Source: Myxococcaceae bacterium (GTDB lineage Bacteria > Myxococcota > Myxococcia > Myxococcales > Myxococcaceae). From it: 5,014 nt of DNA. The notes under the pieces are model-generated. The model was given only the letters and a program-made list of their open reading frames with translations. It had not been told where the DNA came from and ran no database searches. The stretch's first letter is position 1. Each line of letters opens with the position of its first letter. The position numbers were made by a program, and so were the translations under genes. This document shows, in pieces, positions 1 through 5,014 of the stretch. The stretch covers positions 1 through 5,014 of the forward strand of contig JAGSPQ010000585.1 in the NCBI GenBank assembly GCA_018262385.1, written 5' to 3'.

Positions 1-87
1 GACGAACCCGCGCGAGAGGGTGTGGTACCCGCGCAAGAAGTAGCGCGAGTGGGGTGCGCCAGGCTCGGTGCGGGTGACGATCGACAT
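1..87 (-). CDS. N-terminal fragment of an unidentified protein (runs off left edge)
   Basis: On the minus strand an ATG at 87-85 opens a frame that stays open to the window edge, giving 29 residues that begin MSIVTRTEPGAPHSRYFLRG. Of the 29 codons, 27 end in G or C, the same bias as the other genes here, while the codons just upstream of this ATG lose the bias; that contrast supports both the gene and the start. There is no clear Shine-Dalgarno at normal distance: a GGAG lies about 16 bases upstream. No signal peptide is visible, so the product is probably cytoplasmic. It would be transcribed divergently from the fibro-slime lipoprotein gene across a 150-bp gap. The fragment is too short to assign a family. 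The overlapping plus-strand frame at 22-210 has poor third-position GC and is not preferred. Confidence 0.6.
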   Translation of the reverse strand, partial: MSIVTRTEPGAPHSRYFLRGYHTLSRGFV

Positions 88-121
88 GACGCCCGGTCGT
101 TTACTCCACTGCGCCAGGGTG

Positions 122-137
122 GGAAATGCGGGTTTCC
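122..137. repeat. Small inverted repeat GGAAA-N6-TTTCC in the divergent promoter region
   Basis: GGAAA at 122-126 and TTTCC at 133-137 are exact reverse complements separated by six bases (TGCGGG). With a one-base bulge the arms extend outward by one more pair. The dyad lies about 35-50 bp upstream of the minus-strand start and about 100 bp upstream of the lipoprotein start, a place where an operator could act on either gene. A five-base arm can occur by chance, so a regulatory role is only a possibility. Confidence 0.25.
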
Positions 138-217
138 ATTCGCGGCAGCGTCGGCGATATTCGAGCGCAGCCGGCAGGACTCGGGGGTGAGCGCGCCCGA
201 GGAGCACTGACGCAGTG

Positions 218-235
218 GCGGGTGTAGCCTCCCGC
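218..235 (+). repeat. Inverted repeat covering the ribosome-binding zone of the lipoprotein gene
   Basis: GCGGG at 218-222 pairs with CCCGC at 231-235, leaving an eight-base loop; the second arm ends two bases before the ATG at 238. The usual Shine-Dalgarno position has no purine-rich AGGAGG-like core, and the nearest GAGGAG is around 30 bases upstream. If the mRNA extends this far, the hairpin would sit over the initiation region. It may be chance in GC-rich DNA. Confidence 0.3.
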
Positions 236-237
236 TC

Positions 238-1032
238 ATGATCCCGCGCCTCACCCTGGTGCTCGTGCTGTCTCTCGCCGGTGCCGGCTGCAACTGCGGG
301 TCGACGCTCACCATCCGAACCGACGGCGGGATGGGCAGCGACGGCGGAGGCGGCAAAGACGGTGGCGGGGGTGGCACCGGCGGAGGCGGCGGCGCGGACG
401 GCGGCGCCTGCGGAGTCCTCTCGGCGACGGTGCGCGACTTCAAGGAGGCCCACCCCGACTTCGAGGAGGGGTACCCCGGAGGCTCGGATCCCGGGATCGT
501 CAAGGCGACGCTGGGCGCCGACAGCAAGCCGGTCTACGCGCCCGCGACCAACACCCCGATGACCTCCGGCAAGGCGAACTTCGACCAGTGGTACCGCAAC
601 GTCGGCGGAGTGAACCAGGCGTTCACCATCCCGCTGCCGCTCACCCCCACCACCCCCGGCGTGTTCGTCTTCGACAACGCCGCCTTCTTTCCGCTCGACG
701 GCCAGGGGTTCGGCAACGAGGGCAACCCCCACAACTTCCACTTCACCACCGAGATCCACGCCACCTTCCTCTACAAGGGCGGCGAGCAGTTCACCTTCCG
801 CGGCGATGACGACGTCTGGGTGTTCATCAACAAGCGGCTGGCGATCGATCTCGGCGGGATTCACCAGGCGCAGACGGGGACGATCAACTTCAACGCCCGC
901 GCCGCCGAGCTGGGGATCGTGGTCGGCAACACCTACGCCTTCGACGTCTTCCACGCCGAGCGGCACACCACCGAGTCGAACTTCCGGATCGAGACCTCGA
1001 TCGACTGCTTCGTCCCGGTGACGATCAACTGA
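238..1032 (+). CDS. Fibro-slime domain lipoprotein
   Basis: This is a 264-residue predicted surface lipoprotein. Residues 1-17 form a short signal peptide (MIPR, then [13 protein letters not shown]) followed by Cys18, the likely lipidated residue, although the -3 position is Gly rather than the usual Leu. Residues 29-57 are a low-complexity Gly/Asp linker typical of myxobacterial lipoproteins. From about residue 60 to 257 the protein matches the fibro-slime domain pattern: an opening [12 protein letters not shown], then [20 protein letters not shown] at 185-204 followed by LGGIH, and a closing [20 protein letters not shown] at 233-252. In known proteins this domain (PA14-like in its core motif) occurs on secreted or surface proteins, including cellulose-binding and spore-surface proteins, and may bind carbohydrate or calcium. 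Cys58 and Cys257 bracket the domain and could form a disulfide. The start is supported by the signal peptide despite the weak ribosome-binding site. The gene appears monocistronic. The ligand is unknown. Confidence 0.92.
   Translation: MIPRLTLVLVLSLAGAGCNCGSTLTIRTDGGMGSDGGGGKDGGGGGTGGGGGADGGACGVLSATVRDFKEAHPDFEEGYPGGSDPGIVKATLGADSKPVYAPATNTPMTSGKANFDQWYRNVGGVNQAFTIPLPLTPTTPGVFVFDNAAFFPLDGQGFGNEGNPHNFHFTTEIHATFLYKGGEQFTFRGDDDVWVFINKRLAIDLGGIHQAQTGTINFNARAAELGIVVGNTYAFDVFHAERHTTESNFRIETSIDCFVPVTIN
322..405 (+). repeat. Low-complexity GGC/GGN tract encoding the Gly/Asp-rich linker
   Basis: About 28 codons encode almost only Gly, with scattered Asp, Lys, Thr, Ser, Met and Ala (residues 29-56 of the lipoprotein). 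The linker separates the membrane-anchored Cys18 from the folded domain beginning near Cys58. Such tracts are imperfect short repeats that can change length by slippage, and are common in myxobacterial lipoproteins. Confidence 0.8.
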
Positions 1033-1033
1033 C

Positions 1034-2704
1034 CTAGGCCGGCTGGAGGAAGCGCCCGGCCGCCAGGTGCTCGATCACCTCTTGCGCCGAGGCGCTGTCG
1101 AGCCGGGCGCTCGACCGCAGCCGGGTCAACGCGGCATCCACCCGGGTCGGGCGCTCGAAGGCGGCCAGCACCGCCAGCAGCGCGGCCCCCGCTTCGCCCT
1201 GCTCGAGCAGCGGGTCGGAGAAGCGGCGCGGGCTCAAGGACGGCGCGCACGCCAGCCCCATTCCGTTCACCGACCGGATCACCGTCACCGGCTCGCGCGC
1301 CACCTTCAGCGGCACCCGGTACCTGCCGATCGACTTGTTCTGCAGCCGGGTGCGTCCGTCGACGTCGAAGGCGCCGCGGGCCGCCGCGTGCTTGCGCACC
1401 GTCGCTTCGAGCTGCTCGGAGGTGCGCTGCACCGAGGCCTCGAGCGCCGGGTCGCCAAAGCGCAGCATCGGCACCGTCCCGTCGCCGCCGGCGTCGCGCT
1501 GGGCGAAGTAGGAAAGGAACTCGGGGAAGTTGCGCGCCTCGCTCTTCATCTCGAACCGCTCGGGGTGCTCGGTGACCAGCGCGCCCGGCTGGGCCTCGAG
1601 CCGCTGGTAGCCGATCGCGCAGCCGAGGCTGATCACGTGCTCGACCAGGCGGCGCTCCTGCTCGAGGGTGACCTCGCTGGCGTAGGGGAGGCCGGCGATG
1701 CCCGAGATCTCCAGCTCGAGGTTCGGGTGACGGCGGCAGTCCTCGATCACCTCCATCAGCTCGCGATCGGTCGGGCAGGGCTTGAGCAGCCCGCGCTTGA
1801 TCAGCCCCAGCCGCTGCGCTTCGGAGAAGCAGCCGATGTCGAGCACCATGAAGACCCGGCGAAAGGTCCGCGCCAGCGTGTCGACCAGGTCGCGGGGCGG
1901 CACTCCCCACAGGAAGTAGGTGGTCGAGTGCTGCGACAGATCGACGCCCGCCCAGGCGCGGTCGAGGAAGGCCCCCGAGCTGCCGGCGAAGTCGTAGCGC
2001 AGCTGCCACGTCCGCGGAGCGATCTCCCGGTGATCGCGCAGCACGCTCTCTTCCGGGCGCAGAAACGGCTTCGCCCGGCCGAAGGTGGCCTGCTGGATCC
2101 CCCGGGTGCCGCCGCAGTAGACGCAGTTCTCGCCGCACCCTTTGCCCGGCGCGACCCAGCCCGAGAAGGAGTGGAGGTCCAGCTTGCTGAGGAAGATCTC
2201 GTCGAAGTGGGAGTAGTAGACGTCCTCGCTTTTGGTGCCCTGCACGTAGGCCAGCGGCGCGCGCCTGGGGATCTCTGCCCCGGTGCGGGTGACCACGTTG
2301 GGCGGTGACGCGTCGCCCCGGCACAGCGCGAGCAGCGGGGCCTCGCCGTCTCCCAGCACCACGTGATCGATGCAGTCCCACCCGAGCAGGTCCTTCCAGT
2401 AGTAGGCGGCGGTGTTGCCGCCGAGCGCGATCTGCACCTCGGGGTCGATCTTCCGCAGCGCCTTGGCGATCAGCTGCGCGCGCGCCACGTGGTGAAACCA
2501 CTTCAGGCTGATGCCGACCAGGCGGGGGCGGACGTGGGCCAGCAGCCGGGCGAGCTCGCGCTCCAGCTCGGCTTCCGACTCGTCCCCGTCGTAGAGGCGG
2601 ACCCAGGCCTCGATCCCATGCCGCCGCAGGTAGCCGGCCAGGTAGAGGATCCCGCACGTCGCCTCGCCGGTGCCGGCGCCGATCAGCAGCACCGGCGAGA
2701 GCAC
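1034..2704 (-). CDS. B12-binding-domain radical SAM protein
   Basis: This is a 556-residue predicted cytoplasmic iron-sulfur enzyme. Residues 1-130 look like a cobalamin-binding Rossmann domain: beta strand VLLIGAGT at 5-12, LVGISLKWF near 62-70, IALGGNTAAYYW near 92-103, and the typical closing LGDGEAPLL at 117-125. I see no DxHxxG motif, so any cobalamin would be bound without the lower-axial histidine, as in many class B radical SAM methylases. The radical SAM core follows, with Cys190, Cys194 and Cys197 in the CxxxCxxC motif (bases 2137-2114) that binds the 4Fe-4S cluster. The last 50 residues (507-556) have the pattern of a small winged helix. The frame is open to 3076 on the minus strand, but I choose the GTG at 2704-2702: it has GGAGG seven bases upstream and starts just before the first strand. 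An ATG at 2758 is the alternative and would add 18 low-complexity Pro/Arg-rich residues. The family often acts as C-methylases or in natural-product and lipid modification; the substrate here cannot be told. Confidence 0.88.
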   Translation of the reverse strand: MLSPVLLIGAGTGEATCGILYLAGYLRRHGIEAWVRLYDGDESEAELERELARLLAHVRPRLVGISLKWFHHVARAQLIAKALRKIDPEVQIALGGNTAAYYWKDLLGWDCIDHVVLGDGEAPLLALCRGDASPPNVVTRTGAEIPRRAPLAYVQGTKSEDVYYSHFDEIFLSKLDLHSFSGWVAPGKGCGENCVYCGGTRGIQQATFGRAKPFLRPEESVLRDHREIAPRTWQLRYDFAGSSGAFLDRAWAGVDLSQHSTTYFLWGVPPRDLVDTLARTFRRVFMVLDIGCFSEAQRLGLIKRGLLKPCPTDRELMEVIEDCRRHPNLELEISGIAGLPYASEVTLEQERRLVEHVISLGCAIGYQRLEAQPGALVTEHPERFEMKSEARNFPEFLSYFAQRDAGGDGTVPMLRFGDPALEASVQRTSEQLEATVRKHAAARGAFDVDGRTRLQNKSIGRYRVPLKVAREPVTVIRSVNGMGLACAPSLSPRRFSDPLLEQGEAGAALLAVLAAFERPTRVDAALTRLRSSARLDSASAQEVIEHLAAGRFLQPA

Positions 2705-2857
2705 CCGCGGGCCTCCGTTCGCAGGGCGGCGTTGGCTCGGTCGAGGGTGGGGAGGCATCGGACGATCGACACTCTGGCGCACCCTGCATTCCAGAGCGAC
2801 TTCCGATCTCGGGCCCCGTAGGATCCACGCCTGCCCCGCCCCGCGCTGCTGGTTGGA
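2705..2857. promoter_or_regulatory. Divergent intergenic region between the radical SAM gene and the small exported-protein gene
   Basis: About 125-153 bp separate the two divergent starts, depending on the start used for the plus-strand gene. Promoters for both probably lie here. Apart from the GGAGG for the minus-strand gene and an AGGA at 2820-2823 on the plus strand, I see no clear promoter boxes or operator dyads. Confidence 0.4.
2712..2716 (-). promoter_or_regulatory. Shine-Dalgarno that selects the GTG start of the radical SAM gene
   Basis: Read on the minus strand, these bases are GGAGG, followed by a seven-base spacer (CCCGCGG) and the GTG at 2704-2702. This is the best ribosome-binding site in the window. 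It favours GTG over the ATG at 2758, which has no purine-rich sequence at suitable distance. Confidence 0.7.
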
Positions 2858-3184
2858 GTGACCCTCTGCTGCTGCGTCGCGGTGACGCCTCGCAGCGCGC
2901 TGGTCCAGAACGACACCGGGGACGACGAGCTCACCGCCCTCGCCTCCGACGCGCTGGCCGAGCAGCTGAAGGCCAACGGGATCGCGGCAGAGGACTTCGA
3001 GCTCAAGGCCCGGCTGGAAGAGCTGGCCGGGGGCGGCCTCGAGATCCAGATCCTCTGCTCCGGGCGGGCCGACCACCTGCTCAAGGCCCGGGTCCAGGTG
3101 AAGGCGCGCGGGGCGTCGCCCCGGAAGCTGCTCCGCCCGCTGATGGGGGAAGCGGCGAGGAACCTGGCGGCCGACTGCCGCTGA
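2858..3184 (+). CDS. Small hypothetical, probably exported protein
   Basis: From the GTG at 2858 this encodes 108 residues; I do not recognise the family. The body has strong G/C third-position bias, so it is a real gene. The N terminus, MTLCCCVAVTPRSA, is hydrophobic with three consecutive cysteines but lacks a charged n-region. The same frame stays open upstream to a stop at 2819, and that extension keeps coding-like bias. A CTG at 2831, seven bases after AGGA (2820-2823), would give a 117-residue form starting MPRPALLVGVTLCCCVAV, which looks more like a signal or lipoprotein peptide. The mature part begins LVQNDTGDDELTALASDALA, faintly like the start of TolB/CsgG-type periplasmic domains, but it is too short and divergent to assign. 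Two further cysteines (in ILCSG, and near the end in AADCR) could form a disulfide. The gene is divergent from the radical SAM gene and convergent with the M36 protease gene. Confidence 0.72.
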   Translation: MTLCCCVAVTPRSALVQNDTGDDELTALASDALAEQLKANGIAAEDFELKARLEELAGGGLEIQILCSGRADHLLKARVQVKARGASPRKLLRPLMGEAARNLAADCR

Positions 3185-3223
3185 AAACCCAAAGCCCCCG
3201 ATCGCCGCGAAGCGATCGAGGGC
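3185..3223 (-). terminator. Rho-independent terminator for the M36 protease gene
   Basis: The arms GCCCCCGATCGC (3194-3205) and GCGATCGAGGGC (3212-3223) pair over 12 positions with one C/A mismatch, closing a six-base loop. Read on the minus strand the stem is followed by CTTTGGGTTTT, an interrupted T tract, which suits termination of the protease gene ending at 3251. The T tract reaches the stop codon of the small plus-strand gene. On the plus strand no T tract follows, though the stem might still slow polymerase. A second weak hairpin (TCAGC/GCTGA, 3231-3244) lies between it and the protease stop. Confidence 0.75.
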
Positions 3224-3250
3224 GCTGGGCTCAGCGACGGCTGAAGCGGG

Positions 3251-5014
3251 TTACGGGCAGGTCGCCGGCCTGGCGAACGACTCGGTCGGGACGACCTTCG
3301 AGCCCTGAAGGCGGGTCTTCGCGCCCACCCCCACGCCGTACTTGGCGAAGGCGCTCCAGACCAGGCACTGACGCCCGACGCCGCGGGCAGCGATCGACTG
3401 CAGGATGCCGTCGCGCATCGTCTCGAAGTAGGGGCCGGCCGGGGTGTAGTGCATCCCGTCGACGAGGTCGGCGAGCAGGGTCTGCTTCGAGATCCCGGCC
3501 GCGGTGTAGTTCAGGTACAGCTGCCAGCCGATCGCGCCGTAGACCTCACCGTCGTAGTGGACCTCGGTGCCGGTGACGCTGGAGAAGGTGCGCGGGAAGT
3601 TGGTGTACGGCGCGGCGCGAATGCCGATCGAGTTGCTGAAGGAGTACTCGCCGACCCGGTCGTCCTCGTTCATCAGGATCGCGAACACGTCGCTCATCCC
3701 TTCGCCGATCGCACCCGGGACCGCGCCGCTCATCCGGCCGATCATCCGCCAGGTCAGCCCGTGGGCGTACTCGTGGAACACGATGTCGGCGTCGACGTCG
3801 CCATCGCGCATCAGCGGCGCGGTGGGGCTGAGCCGCGCGGTGCCGGTGGTGGGCAGCGCCGCCCGCAGCGCCGCTGCGTCGGACTGGCCGATGAACAGCG
3901 AGGAGACGGTGATGGTGGTGTCGGTGCCGCCCATGCTCATCAGCGAGTCGCCCGCGTTGTTGGCGACGATCACCGCGGTGGCGCCGGCCAGCTGCGCGTT
4001 CTTCACCTTGACCGTGAACGAGCAGACGCCGCGATCGGCCAGCGCGATGTTCCCGGCCACCTGCGCCGCGTTGGTCAGCGCCTCGCAGCCGTCATTCGCG
4101 GCGCCCGTGGCGTCGGTCGCGAGCACGATGTTGCCGCTGACTCCGGTGGCGGTGAACGCCGGCCCGAACTCCGCGCCGGCCGCCAGGTAGTCGCCGCCCG
4201 GGGTGGCGAGCTGGTGGGTGCCCACTCCGTTCCAGAGGTACATCTGCATCCGGCCCGCCTGCCCGTCGCGCGGGGTGGCGAAGTTGGCGTTGTCGGTGCC
4301 CGAGCCGTCCTGCGCCTCGGCCTTGACCGCGTCGGCGCCCCTGCCGCCCTTGCCGAAGTTGTTCGTCTGGAAGTTGCCCGACGCCTCGTTGAACCCGGCG
4401 GCGTAGAGCGCGTCGTGCGCGACGTTGTTCAAGTAGAAGAGGTTCGCGATCGCGACTTCCCGGTTCGACGAGGTCGAGGGCTGGGTGGTCAGGCTGGCGG
4501 TGGTGAGGAAGTCCCCGGTGGTCACGCTCGCCCCACCCGGGTCGGCCGCGTTGTTCGCGTCGGTGTCGAGGTAGGTGTTGACGTTGTTGCCGACGATGTT
4601 GGTCGTCTTCTGGGCGCCCGACAGCCAGCCGGCAGGAGACTGGGCGTTGCCGGCGCCGGGGCCTGCGAGCACGGTCTGCGCTCCAGCGGTGGGGCTGTTG
4701 GGGAACACGTTGTAGCTGTCGGAGTTGGTGCGGTTCTCGACGTCGAGCACCCGCCCGTCGCCGCTGACCAGGGTGAGGTGGAGCTGGTTGCCGCGGGTGG
4801 TCCACGTCTCGACCAGGAAGCCGGTCTGAAGCTGGCCCGCCGAGGTGGCGATCGCCACCCGCTCGACGGTCGGCTCCGCGTGGAAGATCTCGCCGCGCAA
4901 GAACGAGGTGACGTTGCCTTCCCGGCTCACCGCCGCCGGGGCCCGGACGCCCGGGTGCAGCGCGGCGAGCGCGATCGCCAGCGCCTCCTGCTCGGTCAGG
5001 CGGGTCCTGGCCAG
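3251..5014 (-). CDS. M36 (fungalysin-type) zinc metalloprotease with PA insert, N-terminus beyond right edge
   Basis: The frame is open to the right edge, giving 587 visible residues without a true start; the GTG at 4930-4928 lies inside the propeptide and is not a likely start. Visible residues 1 to about 75 resemble the end of an FTP (fungalysin/thermolysin propeptide) domain. The catalytic domain follows, with family signatures SPAGWLSG (about 126-133), NLFYLNNVAHDALYAAGF (191-208) and GRMQMYLW (254-261). A PA domain (about 286-388) is inserted before the active site; it includes two cysteines (310, 331) and the classic ADRGVCSFTVKVKNAQLAGA stretch. The zinc site is HEYAH at 414-418 (bases 3775-3761), followed by GEGMSD at 437-442 supplying the third zinc ligand (Glu). 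All catalytic residues are present. Family members are secreted as zymogens and degrade extracellular proteins. The protein ends shortly after the catalytic domain (ARPATCP) with no evident C-terminal sorting or binding domain. The missing N terminus should hold a signal peptide and the rest of the propeptide. Confidence 0.94.
   Translation of the reverse strand: MARTRLTEQEALAIALAALHPGVRAPAAVSREGNVTSFLRGEIFHAEPTVERVAIATSAGQLQTGFLVETWTTRGNQLHLTLVSGDGRVLDVENRTNSDSYNVFPNSPTAGAQTVLAGPGAGNAQSPAGWLSGAQKTTNIVGNNVNTYLDTDANNAADPGGASVTTGDFLTTASLTTQPSTSSNREVAIANLFYLNNVAHDALYAAGFNEASGNFQTNNFGKGGRGADAVKAEAQDGSGTDNANFATPRDGQAGRMQMYLWNGVGTHQLATPGGDYLAAGAEFGPAFTATGVSGNIVLATDATGAANDGCEALTNAAQVAGNIALADRGVCSFTVKVKNAQLAGATAVIVANNAGDSLMSMGGTDTTITVSSLFIGQSDAAALRAALPTTGTARLSPTAPLMRDGDVDADIVFHEYAHGLTWRMIGRMSGAVPGAIGEGMSDVFAILMNEDDRVGEYSFSNSIGIRAAPYTNFPRTFSSVTGTEVHYDGEVYGAIGWQLYLNYTAAGISKQTLLADLVDGMHYTPAGPYFETMRDGILQSIAARGVGRQCLVWSAFAKYGVGVGAKTRLQGSKVVPTESFARPATCP

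Larger units (their letters stand above)
88..237. promoter_or_regulatory. Divergent intergenic region, presumed promoters in both directions
   Basis: This 150-bp gap separates the minus-strand start at 87 from the plus-strand lipoprotein start at 238, so promoters for both genes probably lie here. It is locally less GC-rich around 100-165 than the flanking coding DNA, as expected for a promoter. I could not find a convincing -35/-10 pair or a sigma-54 type GG-N10-GC element. Two small inverted repeats are listed separately. Confidence 0.45.

Noticed and set aside
22..210. A 62-codon plus-strand frame at the left edge
   Set aside because: Third-position GC is poor compared with every real gene here, and it overlaps the better-supported minus-strand start at 87.
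322..405. GGC-rich tract considered as a possible CRISPR or tandem-repeat array
   Set aside because: There are no regular repeat units or spacers; it is an in-frame Gly/Asp linker.
1067..2308. A 413-codon plus-strand open frame antisense to the radical SAM gene
   Set aside because: It mirrors the real gene's codons, is Arg/Ala/Gln/Leu-rich, and shows no recognisable motif or ribosome-binding site.
2775..2788. Sigma-54-like promoter (CTGGCGCACCCTGCAT) upstream of the small exported-protein gene
   Set aside because: GG and GC are separated by eight bases, whereas sigma-54 promoters require ten, so the elements are not in register.
2363..2821. A 152-codon plus-strand open frame over the start of the radical SAM gene
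   Set aside because: It is antisense to the well-supported cobalamin-type domain, with no domain signature of its own.
933..2828. A 631-codon minus-strand open frame overlapping the radical SAM gene in another frame
   Set aside because: Its product is a low-complexity Arg/Ala/Gly/Pro string with no domain signatures, an effect of GC-rich codon structure. The frame that carries CxxxCxxC is the real gene.
3567..4190. A 207-codon plus-strand open frame antisense to the M36 protease
   Set aside because: It lies opposite the PA domain and zinc motif of a clearly real gene and looks like the complement of its codons.

Overview
The window is very GC-rich DNA with codon third positions almost all G or C. 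It carries a Gly/Asp-linker lipoprotein, a fibro-slime domain and an M36 (fungalysin) peptidase with a protease-associated (PA) insert. Together these point to a myxobacterium or relative (Myxococcota/Deltaproteobacteria). This is inferred from style and gene content; no rRNA or other phylogenetic marker is present.

Layout from left to right: (1) positions 1-87 hold the first 29 codons of a minus-strand gene that leaves the window on the left. (2) Positions 88-237 are a 150-bp divergent intergenic region with two small inverted repeats. (3) Positions 238-1032 (+) encode a surface lipoprotein with a Gly-rich linker and a fibro-slime domain. (4) Positions 1034-2704 (-) encode a cobalamin-binding-domain radical SAM enzyme that meets the lipoprotein gene tail to tail with one base between stop codons. 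(5) Positions 2705-2857 are a second divergent intergenic region. (6) Positions 2858-3184 (+) encode a small, unrecognised, probably exported protein whose true start may be a CTG at 2831. (7) Positions 3185-3223 form a hairpin with a T-rich tail on the minus strand, a likely terminator. (8) Positions 3251-5014 (-) encode a secreted M36 zinc metalloprotease cut off at the right edge.

No gene pair is co-directional and tightly coupled, so there is no evidence of an operon. Two products (fibro-slime lipoprotein and M36 protease) look extracellular or surface-exposed, which fits a predatory or biopolymer-degrading lifestyle. The radical SAM enzyme is the least understood protein here: it has an intact CxxxCxxC cluster motif, a Rossmann-like cobalamin domain without an obvious DxHxxG histidine motif, and a C-terminal tail that reads like a small winged helix. 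I see no CRISPR array, tRNA, rRNA, insertion sequence or phage gene. I do not see convincing evidence of a new multi-gene system.
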